Positions 9,176 through 17,973 of a stretch of DNA of 64,000 nucleotides are shown one piece after another. Positions within the stretch are counted from its first letter, which is position 1. The number at the start of each line of letters is the position of its first letter. This DNA is from Pseudomonas wenzhouensis (GTDB lineage Bacteria > Pseudomonadota > Gammaproteobacteria > Pseudomonadales > Pseudomonadaceae). Under the pieces are notes generated by a model. It made no database searches. It had not been told where the DNA came from and saw only the letters and a program-made list of their open reading frames with translations. The position numbers and the translations under genes were made by a program. The stretch lies in assembly GCF_021029445.1 (NCBI RefSeq), contig NZ_CP072610.1:4092001-4156000 (forward strand), given 5' to 3'.

Positions 9176-9237
9176 GTAGGGTGCGCCATGCGCACCAGCC
9201 AACCCCTTCTGAGTTCGGTGCGCATGGTGCACCCTAC
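9176..9237. repeat. Inverted repeat pair, GTAGGGTGCGC family
   Basis: GTAGGGTGCGCCATGCGCAC at the left and GTGCGCATGGTGCACCCTAC at the right form a doublet. Relatives lie at 31179, 39135 and 63848, and inside the start of bioC near 56501. It ends at the stop of the helicase gene. Confidence 0.8.
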
Positions 9238-10577
9238 TTTTTTCCGCCCTTGGGCTTGCTGCCGAAGCTCGGCACCTTGCGTACCGCCTTGACCTTGGGC
9301 TTGGCGTCTTCTTCCTCGAACCAGCGGCCGAGGTGGATATTGCCCTTGCCAGCCGGTTTGCCCGCACCGGGGATCAGCTTCTGCTTGGGCTTCTTCGGTT
9401 TTTTCAACACCTGGCCGCCGACCGCCGTCAGCGGTACGCGATGATCAGGGATAAAGTCCGGTTCATCGACACGCTTGATCAATTGCTGGGTCAGGTTCTC
9501 GATCGCCGCCAACTGGTCGACTTCATCGGCGCACACCAGCGAGATCGCCTCGCCGGTACTGCCGGCACGGCCGGTACGGCCGATGCGGTGCACGTAGTCT
9601 TCGGCGTTGATCGGCAGATCGAGGTTGACCACCAGTGGCAGGTCGTCGATATCCAGTCCACGCGCCGCCACGTCGGTGGCCACCAGAATCTGCACCTCGC
9701 CGGCCTTGAAGCGTTCCAGTGCGCGCAGGCGACTCGGCTGTGACTTGTCGCCGTGAATCGAATCGGCAGCGACGCCCATGGCCAGTAGCTCCTGCTCCAG
9801 CTGGTCGACGCCCTTGCGCGTCTTGGCGAACACCAGCACCTGGCCCCAGCGTTTTTCCTGCAACAGATGCAGGAACAGCTCGCTCTTGCGCTTCTTGTCC
9901 ACCGGGATCAGCCACTGCTTTACGGTTTTTGCCGCCGCATTGCGCGGGCTGACTTCGACCGACAGCGGATCGCGCAGCAACTCGCCGGCCATCTGCCGGA
10001 TGACGTCGGAGAAGGTGGCGGAGAACAGCAGGGTCTGGCGCTTTTTCGGCAGCGCGCTGAACAGCTCATCCAGCTCGCGGGCGAATCCCAGGTCGAGCAT
10101 GCGATCCGCTTCGTCGAGCACCAGGGTCTGCAACTGGGCGAACTTCACCGCGTTCTGCCGGTACAGGTCGAGCAGCCGGCCTGGCGTGGCCACCAGCACG
10201 TCGACGCCCTTGCGCAGGGCCATCATCTGCGGGTTGATGCTGACCCCGCCGTACACCGCGTAGCTGGTCAGCGGCAGGTTCTGGCCGTAAGCCTGGAAGC
10301 TCTGCAGCACCTGCTCGGCCAGCTCGCGGGTTGGCGCCAGCACCAGGGCACGCACCGAATTGCTCGCCACCTGCGGGCCTTCCAGGGTCAGACGCTGCAA
10401 CAGCGGCAGGGCGAAACCGGCAGTCTTGCCGGTGCCGGTTTGCGCCGCCGCCATCAGGTCGCGGCCCTTGAGCACGGCCGGAATGGCCTGGGTCTGCACC
10501 GGGGTCGGCGTCTGGTAGTCGAAATCGGCGAGGGTGCGCAGCAGCGGCTCGATCAAACCGAGGGAGGCGAAGGTCAT
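9234..10577 (-). CDS. rhlE: DEAD-box ATP-dependent RNA helicase, RhlE type
   Basis: 447 residues with the full motif series: Q-motif TPVQTQAIP, motif I AQTGTGKT, PTRELAEQ, TPGRLLDL, motif II DEADRMLD, motif III SATF, then HGDKSQ, ATDVAARGLD and HRIGRTGRAG. The last ~80 residues are rich in Lys and Pro, an RNA-binding tail as in RhlE proteins. It should unwind or remodel structured RNA, for example in ribosome assembly or decay. The start ATG at 10577 follows a short leader with no partner gene. Other Pseudomonas DEAD-box paralogues are similar, so the exact rhlE copy is not certain. Confidence 0.85.
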   Translation of the reverse strand: MTFASLGLIEPLLRTLADFDYQTPTPVQTQAIPAVLKGRDLMAAAQTGTGKTAGFALPLLQRLTLEGPQVASNSVRALVLAPTRELAEQVLQSFQAYGQNLPLTSYAVYGGVSINPQMMALRKGVDVLVATPGRLLDLYRQNAVKFAQLQTLVLDEADRMLDLGFARELDELFSALPKKRQTLLFSATFSDVIRQMAGELLRDPLSVEVSPRNAAAKTVKQWLIPVDKKRKSELFLHLLQEKRWGQVLVFAKTRKGVDQLEQELLAMGVAADSIHGDKSQPSRLRALERFKAGEVQILVATDVAARGLDIDDLPLVVNLDLPINAEDYVHRIGRTGRAGSTGEAISLVCADEVDQLAAIENLTQQLIKRVDEPDFIPDHRVPLTAVGGQVLKKPKKPKQKLIPGAGKPAGKGNIHLGRWFEEEDAKPKVKAVRKVPSFGSKPKGGKK

Positions 10578-10704
10578 GGGGCAACCGAATCGGAAAGGAA
10601 ACAGGCGCGCAGTTTAACCTGTCCCCCTGCCGAGCGCCTTCAACCTCGGTAAAGATCGCCGCTGAAGTGCCTCCCACAGATGTCCAACCGCGCTGCAGAC
10701 CCAC

Positions 10705-10763
10705 GTAGCCGGGATGCAATCCGGGGCCACTGTCACCGTTTCCCCGGATTGCATCCGGGCTAC
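10705..10763. repeat. REPIN (GTAGCCGGGATGCAATCC pair)
   Basis: Two REP arms face each other around a short centre (GTAGCCGGGATGCAATCC and GGATTGCATCCGGGCTAC). With the element at 10834 it fills most of the 337-base gap between the helicase and exonuclease genes; I see nothing else in that gap. Confidence 0.8.
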
Positions 10764-10833
10764 CACTGCGCAAGAGCGGCTTCAGCCGAGAAATTCCTCC
10801 GGCGTACCACTCACCAATGAAGCCTGGGGCTTC

Positions 10834-10875
10834 GTGGGAGGGGCTTTAGCCGCGATAAGAGCTCGCGGCTGAAGC
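10834..10875. repeat. Degenerate palindromic repeat
   Basis: GTGGGAGGGGCTTTAGCCGC is followed by CTCGCGGCTGAAGC. This resembles the GGGCTTTAGCCC-type Pseudomonas palindromes but has decayed arms. Confidence 0.5.
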
Positions 10876-10914
10876 GCAATGCCGCCCAGCCGCTCCGACA
10901 GGGACGAGGCCAGC

Positions 10915-11517
10915 TCAGCAAGCGCTGGCCAGCAGCGCACGCACCTTGGCGGCGGAGAGGTTCTGCAATTGGCAGAGAAAGGCATGGTCGGCCTGCTGCC
11001 GGCCATGGCGCTCGCGCAGCAGGCTAAACAGGTGCAACGTCAGATTCGCGGCCATCTCGGCGTCGGCCAGGGCGCGGTGAGCGCGGCCGGTATCCGGCAG
11101 GCCGGCCCAGGCGTTGAGGTTGCCCAGCTTGTGGCTCGGCGCCTCGGGCAGCAGACGGCGCGACAGCAGCAGCGAACAGGCAAACGGCTGCAAGCGGCGA
11201 CGGCGCACCCGCGCCAGTTCGGCATCCCAGAACTTCTGGTCGAAAGAGGCGTTGTGCGCCAACAGCGGCCGCCCGCCGATGAAATCGGCCACCTCGTTCA
11301 TCACCTGATCCGACGGCGGCGCCTTGCGCAGCATGGCGTTGCTGATGCCGGTGAGCTGCTCGATGAACGGCGGCACCCAGGCGCCGCTGTTCATCAGGCT
11401 CTGATAACGGTCGACGATGCGTCCGTCCTCGATGATCGCTACGCCGATTTCGGTGGCGCGCGCCTGGGTCGGCGATACGCCAGTGGTTTCGAAGTCGATG
11501 ACGGCGATGGATTCCAC
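10915..11517 (-). CDS. DnaQ-like 3'-5' exonuclease (DEDDh family)
   Basis: About 200 residues. IAVIDFETTG at the N-terminus supplies the first Asp and Glu, a central LLAHNASFDQKFW the second Asp, and HRALADAEMAANL the final His/Asp pair, which is the DEDDh order. It is a soluble DNA or RNA exonuclease of the PolC/DnaQ epsilon-like group, without a polymerase domain. The frame is open further upstream to 11685, but that part is unlike the family. GTG at 11517, just before the first motif, is preferred. Confidence 0.82.
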   Translation of the reverse strand: MESIAVIDFETTGVSPTQARATEIGVAIIEDGRIVDRYQSLMNSGAWVPPFIEQLTGISNAMLRKAPPSDQVMNEVADFIGGRPLLAHNASFDQKFWDAELARVRRRRLQPFACSLLLSRRLLPEAPSHKLGNLNAWAGLPDTGRAHRALADAEMAANLTLHLFSLLRERHGRQQADHAFLCQLQNLSAAKVRALLASAC

Positions 11518-11644
11518 GTAAAACCTCAGAACGGGTGAAGTCGTCGCGTGCGATGGCAGGAAGCGTTTCGCCGACGCGCCGCAAGCGGAGTGTATGGAAA
11601 GACCTGAGCATGGCGAGCACAGCAGTGAACCTGCTGACAGCGTC

Positions 11645-12124
11645 TCAGTGATTGCGCAGCAACAATTCACCCTCGATGGGCACATACAGGCTCGCCGCGC
11701 GGATCAGCGACTGCGCCGTCAGCCCCGGCACGCCGAAGGCAATTGCCGCCACACCCTGGCTGCGCACGCGCTCGAGCAACAGGTCGAAGTCGCCATCACC
11801 GGAGGCCAGGACGATCTCGTCGACCCGCGCGGCGGCATCCAGTACGTCGATGGTGATGCCTACGTCCCAGTCACCCTTGGCCGAGCCGTCGGCACGCTGG
11901 ATATAGGGCTTGAGCTTCACGGTGAAGCCCAACTTGCGCAGGATCTGCTGGAACTGCTGCTGCTTGGCGTCGCCACGATCGATGGCGTAGGCGTAGGCCT
12001 CGACGATCACGCCACGGCGGCTGACCTCGGCCCACAGCACGCTGTAGTCGAAATGGCAGCCATGCACCTGACGCACCGTGTAGTAGAGGTTCTGCACATC
12101 GGCGAATACGGCGATCTTCTTCAC
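11645..12124 (-). CDS. NYN-domain ribonuclease-like protein (LabA/DUF88 family)
   Basis: About 159 residues with a PIN/NYN fold. IAVFADVQNLYY at the start holds the first metal Asp, KGDWDVGITIDVL the middle acidic cluster, and VLASGDGDFDLLL the third. Such proteins are predicted metal-dependent RNases or RNA-binding proteins. The GTG start at 12124 lies 7 bases after a GAGGA ribosome site, and the longer frame to 12340 overlaps the divergent membrane-protein leader. It is a single gene with no obvious partner. Confidence 0.8.
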   Translation of the reverse strand: MKKIAVFADVQNLYYTVRQVHGCHFDYSVLWAEVSRRGVIVEAYAYAIDRGDAKQQQFQQILRKLGFTVKLKPYIQRADGSAKGDWDVGITIDVLDAAARVDEIVLASGDGDFDLLLERVRSQGVAAIAFGVPGLTAQSLIRAASLYVPIEGELLLRNH

Positions 12125-12354
12125 CGGGAATCCTCGGGGGCAACGAAGGCGCCAGTATGCCAGAGCCTGGCCGATGATGCGTCGGGCTGGCCCGGGCACG
12201 CGCCAGCCCCTATCCTTGCGGCAACGCCCCCAGCCTGAGCGCCTGCGCACGCTGCCCCCGTTGCGGCACCTGACAGGCAGCGCCAGTGGGAGCCCCTGAA
12301 CCTGGCCCGGCCACTCACCCCGTGGCTGCTGCCCCGACACTTGGTAACCTGCCG

Positions 12355-13023
12355 ATGAGTCCGTTTTCCATCCTGCGTGATGCCTGGTTCTTCTCCAGCC
12401 ACAACCTGGCGGCCATCGCCCGCCTGACCCTGCCCCTGCTGCTGCTCGAAGCCATCGCCCAGGCGTTACTGGCTGCGCAGCTTGGCGAGGATGCCAATCC
12501 GGCCTATGCCGTGCTGCTTGGCATTCTGGTCTACCCGCTGTATGCCGCGCCGCTGATCCTCTTCCTGCATGCCCGCAGCCTCGGGCAGGCGCCCGGCAAC
12601 GCGCAGTTGTTCGCCGCCGGCCTGCAACTGTGGCCCACCTTCGCCCTGATGGCGGGTTTGAGCACCCTGGCGATCATGCTCGGGCTGTCGCTGTTCATCG
12701 TGCCGGGTATCTGGATCATGATGCGCCTGGCCTTCGCCGAAATACTCCTGGTGCTGCGTCAGGAGCCGCCCCTGCGTGCGCTGCAGGGTAGCTTCGCACT
12801 GACCGAGGGGCGTTTCTGGCCGGTATTCGCCTGCCTGGCCAACGTGCTGGTGCCGCTGTGGCTGCTCGACTGGTGGACGCAACCCAGCCAGGGCGACACC
12901 CTGCTGTGGGTGGTGCATCAGGCCGGCAATGGCTTCCTGCAACTGTTCGCCATCGTCGTGCTGTTCCGCCTGTTCATGCTGCTGGAGCCGGAGCAGGCGA
13001 CAAACAGCGAGAACAGTGACTAG
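12355..13023 (+). CDS. YciC-like (UPF0259) inner membrane protein
   Basis: About 222 residues and strongly hydrophobic, with five to six membrane segments (for example at residues 20-40, 50-72, 88-112, 115-140 and 190-212). The N-terminal SPFSILRDAWFFSSHNL and the amphipathic LRALQGSFALTEGRFWPV loop are typical of the YciC/UPF0259 family, whose function is unknown. The ATG at 12355 is chosen because the upstream in-frame extension to 12286 is Pro/Ala rich and not family-like. It is divergent from the NYN gene. Confidence 0.75.
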   Translation: MSPFSILRDAWFFSSHNLAAIARLTLPLLLLEAIAQALLAAQLGEDANPAYAVLLGILVYPLYAAPLILFLHARSLGQAPGNAQLFAAGLQLWPTFALMAGLSTLAIMLGLSLFIVPGIWIMMRLAFAEILLVLRQEPPLRALQGSFALTEGRFWPVFACLANVLVPLWLLDWWTQPSQGDTLLWVVHQAGNGFLQLFAIVVLFRLFMLLEPEQATNSENSD

Positions 13024-13056
13024 GCTTGCAGCGTTGACCCGAGCAAGGAGCGCGTC

Positions 13057-13491
13057 ATGAGCGAAAGCAACCCCAGCATCCTGTCTCACGTATCCATCGG
13101 CACCAACGATTTCGAGGCTGCCAGCGCCTTCTACGCCAAGGTGCTGGCCACCCTCGGTTGCCGGGAAATCATGCGTCATCCCGCAGCGGTGGCCTTCGGC
13201 CGCCAATACCCGGAATTCTGGGTGCAGACGCCGATCAACGGTCAGCCGGCGACACTCGGCAACGGCAGCCACTTCGGCTTCGTCGCCCCGGACAAGGCCT
13301 CGGGGCATGCCTTTCACCAGGCGGCGCTGGCGGCCGGGGGCCAGGACGAAGGCCAACCAGGGCCGCGCCCGGAGTATGGCGCGCCCTATTACGGCTGCTT
13401 CGTCAGGGATCTCGACGGCCACAAGATCGAAGCGGCCTTCTGGGACATGGCGCTGATGCTGGCCGATGCGGCGCAGCACGAACACGGCTGA
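13057..13491 (+). CDS. VOC-family (glyoxalase/dioxygenase-fold) protein
   Basis: 144 residues forming one VOC module of two beta-alpha-beta-beta-beta units. It begins ILSHVSIGTNDFEAASAFYAKVLATLG and ends YGCFVRDLDGHKIEAAFW, with the usual His and Glu positions of metal-binding VOC proteins. Substrate and reaction are unknown. An AAGGAG ribosome site precedes ATG 13057. Confidence 0.82.
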   Translation: MSESNPSILSHVSIGTNDFEAASAFYAKVLATLGCREIMRHPAAVAFGRQYPEFWVQTPINGQPATLGNGSHFGFVAPDKASGHAFHQAALAAGGQDEGQPGPRPEYGAPYYGCFVRDLDGHKIEAAFWDMALMLADAAQHEHG

Positions 13492-13501
13492 AACAGCTCA
13501 G

Positions 13502-14245
13502 CTAATGACGCGCAACCACCGGCTGATAGCGCAGCGCGGCATGGGCGAGCCAGCCCTCGCGAAACAGCTCATCGAGCGCGGCCGCCAGTGCCGGCAGGTG
13601 CGTCAGACGCTTGCGTGAGAAGCCGATAAACAACGCTGTACGCGCCTGCGGCTGATAGGCCGCCTTGACGATGCGACCGGCCAGTTCGGGGGCCAGCAAG
13701 GCATAGTCGACCTGGCAATCGGTGCCAACCAGCACATCGATACGCCCGCGCACCAGCATCTCCAGCAGTTGTTTCTCGTTGCTGACGCCGACCTTGTCCA
13801 GCGACTTGTCAGCGTCGAACGGCTGAAAGTACACCGACTCCAGTACGTAGCCGATGCGCAGCCCGCGCAGCGATGCGTAATCGTTCAGCAGCATGGCCTG
13901 TGCCGGGCCGGCATAGAAACGTGGCGAACAGGCGTAATAAGGCGTGTCCAGATAGCGAATGTAGCGCTCGCGTTCGGGCGTTCTGGCCAAACCGGTCATC
14001 AGGTCTGCGCTGCCCTGCTCCAGCGCCGTCAACCCTCGAGCCCAGGGCGCGCGCTGCACCTCGAAGCGCAGACCGGTACGGCGTGACAATTAATTGAGCA
14101 GATCAATGTCCAGCCCCTGCAACTGGCCATTCTCGCCCTCCATGCGAAAGGGCGGCCAGAGGTCGGTCATCACCCGCAAGGGTTCGCCATCAGCGGCGCG
14201 GCACAGCGGCGCCAGCATCAACAGCACATACAGCCAGTAGCGCAT
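13502..14245 (-). pseudogene. Periplasmic solute-binding protein family 3, broken by an in-frame TAA
   Basis: Translated from ATG 14245, the first 51 codons give a signal peptide (MRYWLYVLLMLAPLCRAA) and LRVMTDLWPPFRMEG...LDIDLLN. A TAA follows at 14092-14090. After it, in the same frame, come SRRTGLRFEVQRAPWARGL and a further ~190 residues of a complete SBP_bac_3 fold. Only one codon is altered, so this looks like a recent nonsense change. The start overlaps the SDR stop in TGATG, so the two genes would be coupled. A TTG just past the stop could in theory restart translation, but without the signal peptide. Readthrough or a sequencing error are the alternatives. Confidence 0.75.
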
Positions 14246-15090
14246 CAACGGCGTCCCGAGTCCTGCGGGCGCAACCCGGACAGTCGCGGCAACAGCACAC
14301 GCTCGAAGACCCTCGGGAAGAAGCGCGCCAGCACCCGTGCGCGCCAGTCGACATTCGACAACACCAGCAAGCGCCGGCGTTTGAGCGCGCCCTGGTAGAT
14401 GGCATTGGCGACATCCTGCGGCGAGGCGACCTTGCCCATCGCCAGCGGTGCCTGCGCGGCCACCGAGCCGTCACCGACCAGGGCGTTCTTGCGCAGATCG
14501 GTGGCAGTGAAGCCGGGGCACACCAGCATCACGTTCACCCCCGAGCCCTTGAGTTCAAAGCGCAAGGTCTCGAACAGGCCATGCAGCGCATGCTTGCTGG
14601 CGTTGTAGGCGCTGCGATAAAGCAGGGGCGCAATGCCCGACAGCGAGCTGAGCACGATGATCTGCCCGCGCCGGGCGATCAGGCTCGGCAGCGCCGCCTG
14701 GGTGCAGTGCAAGGCACCGAAATAGTTGACCGCCATGACCCGCTGAAAGACCTCCAGGCTGGTCTCGGCAAAGGTGCTGCGGTGGGTGATGCCGGCATTG
14801 TTGACCAGCACGTCGATACCGCCGAAACGCTCCAGCGCAAGGGCCATGGCACGTTGCACGGCCTCGGCATCGGCAACGTCGCACAGCAGGCCCAGCGCCT
14901 CGGCGTTGTGGTGATCGGCCAGGTGCTGCACCAGGCTGTCCAGCGCCGCCTGGTTGAGATCGAAAATCACCAGGCGCGCGCCTGCCTGCGCCAGGCGCAT
15001 GGCCAGGGCCCGGCCAATACCCGCACAACCACCGGTGATCAGCACCACCTTGCGGTCGAATACCTTGCTGGCGAACACCTTGCGATACAT
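14245..15090 (-). CDS. Short-chain dehydrogenase/reductase
   Basis: About 281 residues of classical SDR layout: TGGCAGIG cofactor loop (about 18-25), NNAG (about 96), the catalytic Ser in VLSSLSG, Y-x-x-x-K as YNASK at about 166, then PGFTATDL. It should oxidise or reduce an alcohol/ketone with NAD(P)(H), and the substrate is unknown. The C-terminus is extended (LLVLSNVDWRARVLARFFP), as in membrane-associated SDRs of lipid metabolism. ATG 15090 has an AGGAG site 6-7 bases upstream. The next gene (the broken binding protein) starts within its stop. Confidence 0.85.
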   Translation of the reverse strand: MYRKVFASKVFDRKVVLITGGCAGIGRALAMRLAQAGARLVIFDLNQAALDSLVQHLADHHNAEALGLLCDVADAEAVQRAMALALERFGGIDVLVNNAGITHRSTFAETSLEVFQRVMAVNYFGALHCTQAALPSLIARRGQIIVLSSLSGIAPLLYRSAYNASKHALHGLFETLRFELKGSGVNVMLVCPGFTATDLRKNALVGDGSVAAQAPLAMGKVASPQDVANAIYQGALKRRRLLVLSNVDWRARVLARFFPRVFERVLLPRLSGLRPQDSGRR

Positions 15091-15242
15091 ACGTGACTCC
15101 TGCTGCCCTGACCGTGCCGACACTACAACCTGTTATCGCATCTGTCGCAACAGATGACGTGCGCTCGCCCGCTCAGGTGTCTGGGCCGACGCACCGGTCT
15201 CGGTTATCCTCGGCTGTTTTCAGCATAGCCGCCCGCGTCGTC

Positions 15243-16334
15243 ATGTCCCTGTCCCGTCCGCTTCGTCTGCTTCTATTGCTCGTGCTGGCGTTGCTCGCGC
15301 TGCTCGTCGTGCTGGTCTACAGCCTGACCTGGCGACCGCAGCCACGCGAAGACGCACCCGTGGCCTGCACGGGCCAGGCGGCGCAGTTGCAACCGGGCCA
15401 GGCGCTCAAGGTGATGACCTGGAACGTGCAGTACCTGGCCGGTAAGCGCTATGTGTTCTGGTACGACCTGCCCGGCGGCGATGGCCCGGACGAGCGCCCG
15501 AGCAGCGAAGACCTTGCCCTGACGCTGGATGAAGTGGTGCGCATCCTGCGCGACGAAAAGCCCGACGTGGTGCTGCTGCAGGAGCTGCACGATAACGCCA
15601 GGGCCAGCGACCACCAGGATCAACTGGCCCTGCTGCAGGCACGCCTGGGCGACCTCTACCCCTGCAGCAGCCAGGCGTTCTACTGGAAGGCCGCGTTCGT
15701 CCCGCATCTGCGCATTCTCGGCAGCGTCGGTATGAAGCTGGGCACCCTCAGCCGCTTCCAGATCGCCCGCGCCGAACGCCTGCAACTGCCCATGCTCGAA
15801 ACGGATCTGCTGAGCCGCCAGTTCCAGCTCAAGCGCGCGCTGCTGGTCAGCTACCTGCCTATCCGTGGCGGCGAGGAACTGGTGGCGATCAACACCCATT
15901 TCGATGCCTTTGCTCTGGGCCAGAACACCATGCAACGCCAGGTGCAGATGACCGATGCCCTGCTCCAGCAGCTACAGGATGCAGGCAAGACCTGGGTGCT
16001 GGGTGGCGACCTCAACCTGCTGCCACCGGGTCAGTTCCAGCGTCTGCCGGAAGATCAGCGCAGCTGGTACGCCGCCGACAGCGAACTGCAGGACCTGGCC
16101 CGTCGCTACCCGATGATCCCCAGCCTGCAGCAGGCCAGCGGCGCCGAACAGGCACAGTGGTACACCCACTACCCCAACGACCCGGCCGCAAACGGCCCGG
16201 ATCGCACCATCGACTACCTGTTCTACAGCCCGCGTCTGACGCCCTTCGCCAGCCAGGTGCGCCAGCACGACACCCTGAGCATTTCCGACCACCTGCCGGT
16301 GATCGGGCGCTTCTTCCTGCCCAGTCAGGAATGA
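15243..16334 (+). CDS. Membrane-anchored endonuclease/exonuclease/phosphatase-family hydrolase
   Basis: About 363 residues. One N-terminal membrane segment (LRLLLLLVLALLALLVVLVYSL) is followed by an EEP domain: MTWNVQYL, LLQELHD (catalytic Glu), VAINTHFDAF, GGDLNLLP, and the final SDHLPV with the catalytic His. The domain would face the periplasm. EEP enzymes cut phosphodiesters in nucleic acids or lipids, and the target is unknown. I choose ATG 15243. The open frame back to 15093 covers the SDR promoter region and is not hydrophobic or conserved-looking. Confidence 0.8.
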   Translation: MSLSRPLRLLLLLVLALLALLVVLVYSLTWRPQPREDAPVACTGQAAQLQPGQALKVMTWNVQYLAGKRYVFWYDLPGGDGPDERPSSEDLALTLDEVVRILRDEKPDVVLLQELHDNARASDHQDQLALLQARLGDLYPCSSQAFYWKAAFVPHLRILGSVGMKLGTLSRFQIARAERLQLPMLETDLLSRQFQLKRALLVSYLPIRGGEELVAINTHFDAFALGQNTMQRQVQMTDALLQQLQDAGKTWVLGGDLNLLPPGQFQRLPEDQRSWYAADSELQDLARRYPMIPSLQQASGAEQAQWYTHYPNDPAANGPDRTIDYLFYSPRLTPFASQVRQHDTLSISDHLPVIGRFFLPSQE

Positions 16335-16420
16335 ACCGGGCTGGACAAGCCAACCCGGTTTTGTCCATGCTCGCCGGGTATTACAAAAAAAAGACAAGAC
16401 GGCCAATCGCCGCGATCCAA

Positions 16421-17155
16421 ATGCCAAGACGTTTCTGCCTGCTACTCATCGCCCTGCTCTGGCTGCCGGCTCTCTGCACTGCCGAGGCCAGGCCACGCAT
16501 TCATGTGGGTTACTACGAGTTTCCGCCCTTTTCCTATACCGACGCCCAGGGGCAGCCCAGCGGCTCAGGGCTGGAACTCACCGCGCGCCTGCTCGAGGCG
16601 GCAGGCTATGAAGCCGACTTTCGCTCCTACCCCGGCGCCCGCCTCTACAGTGGCCTGCTCGATGGCAGCATCCAGCTCTGGGCTGGCGCATCCGGCAAAC
16701 CGCAGTTGGCCGGGCACACCCTCGAGAGTCGGCATCTGCTGGGCGAAATCACCCTCAACCTGTACTTCCGACAGGACACACCCGCGCCCACCATTCCTGA
16801 CGATCTGACAGGTCGCGGGGTGATTCTGATCACGGGCTACAGCTACTGGCAGAACGTCAACCAATGGCTGGAAGACCCGGCACGCAATATCTCCCTTCAC
16901 CGCACCCGCAGCCATATCTCGGCACTGGAGATGCTCCAGCGCCGACGTGGCGACTACCTGCTGGACTACCAGGCGCCCGTCGAACAGGCCATGCGCACGC
17001 TGGACATGGCTGAACTGCCCTTCGTCGAAGTGCAACGCCTGCCGCTGCGGCTGATCTATTCGCGCCACGCCCCGAATGCCGAGCGTCTGCGCGATGATCT
17101 GGACCAGGCCTATCAGCGCTTGCAGGATGCCGGCGAGGATCTGCAGCTGTACTGA
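16421..17155 (+). CDS. Periplasmic solute-binding protein family 3-like
   Basis: About 244 residues with a signal peptide (RRFCLLLIALLWLPALCTAEA) and an SBP_bac_3-like domain starting IHVGYYEFPPFSYTDAQGQ and GLELTARLLEAAGYEADF. There is no adjacent permease or ATPase gene, so it may be an orphan binding or sensory protein rather than part of a full ABC importer. It resembles the broken gene at 13502-14245 in layout. The ribosome site is weak at 16421; 16367 (MLAGYYKKK) is a possible alternative start. Confidence 0.72.
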   Translation: MPRRFCLLLIALLWLPALCTAEARPRIHVGYYEFPPFSYTDAQGQPSGSGLELTARLLEAAGYEADFRSYPGARLYSGLLDGSIQLWAGASGKPQLAGHTLESRHLLGEITLNLYFRQDTPAPTIPDDLTGRGVILITGYSYWQNVNQWLEDPARNISLHRTRSHISALEMLQRRRGDYLLDYQAPVEQAMRTLDMAELPFVEVQRLPLRLIYSRHAPNAERLRDDLDQAYQRLQDAGEDLQLY

Positions 17156-17159
17156 CCCT

Positions 17160-17966
17160 TCAATCGCCGCGCAGCCTGGCCAGCGCACGCTCCAGGCTGG
17201 CGTGCGACAGCTCGCCGAGATGGCTGCCGACCTGCCGCCCTTCGCCATCGTAGAACAGCGTCGTCGGCAAGGCGCGTGAGCCGACCAGCTGCCCCAACTT
17301 GACCTGCTCGTCGAGCAGCAGATGATCCAGGCTCAGGTGCTGCGTGGCGAGAAAATCAGCCACCAACGCGGCACTTTCGCCCTGATTGACGAAGAGCATG
17401 GTGATGGCCGACTCACGCTGCTGCGCCTGCATCAGCACCGGCATCTCACGCCGACACGGCGGGCACCAGGTCGCCCACAGATTGACCACCAACGGCTGAC
17501 CGGCGTAATCACGCAGGTTCACCGGGCGGCCCTGCATGTCGCGCACCTGCAGATCAGGCAAGCGCGTGCCCTGCTCCAGCGCGTGCAGCATCAGGTTGCC
17601 AGCGAGCCACAGCGTCAGGCCAACGGCCATCGCCACGCCCAGCGGCCGGCGCATCCGCGCCTGGCGCCAGCAATACCAGACACCCATTGCCAGCCCGGCA
17701 AGTACACCCGGCCAGGCGATGAAACCACCGTCGCGGATATCCAGGGCACGCCAGGGCGCATCGCGGTAGAACTCGGCATACACCAGCACGAAGGCCAGGC
17801 GCGCCACCAGCAGCCCGACCAGCAGTGCGCGGAACAGCTGGCGTTCGGGGTTGCAACCGTGCCGACGCCCGATCAACCAGCCGACCAGGGTCGCCAGCAG
17901 CAAGCTGGCAAGCAGCAGCACATGGGTGACACCCAGGGCCAGCGGCCCGACGTTCAGCGTCAGCAT
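17160..17966 (-). CDS. TlpA-like thioredoxin with N-terminal Lgt-like membrane domain
   Basis: 268 residues. Residues 1-128 carry four membrane segments and the phrase RDGGFIAWPGVLAG, which recalls prolipoprotein diacylglyceryl transferase (Lgt). Residues 135-268 form a TlpA/ResA thioredoxin fold with the redox motif WCPPC at 167-171 and the cis-proline in ALPTTLF. The thioredoxin part should face the periplasm and reduce or isomerise disulfides. The Lgt-like part is far shorter than a real Lgt, so it is more likely an anchor or electron relay. It is convergent with the binding-protein gene and lies 8 bases downstream of hrpB. Confidence 0.78.
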   Translation of the reverse strand: MLTLNVGPLALGVTHVLLLASLLLATLVGWLIGRRHGCNPERQLFRALLVGLLVARLAFVLVYAEFYRDAPWRALDIRDGGFIAWPGVLAGLAMGVWYCWRQARMRRPLGVAMAVGLTLWLAGNLMLHALEQGTRLPDLQVRDMQGRPVNLRDYAGQPLVVNLWATWCPPCRREMPVLMQAQQRESAITMLFVNQGESAALVADFLATQHLSLDHLLLDEQVKLGQLVGSRALPTTLFYDGEGRQVGSHLGELSHASLERALARLRGD

Positions 17967-17973
17967 TCACGCC

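Noticed and set aside
9063-9237. Possible CRISPR-like repeats
   Set aside because: The repeats are inverted pairs of two different families without regular spacers, so they are REP elements.
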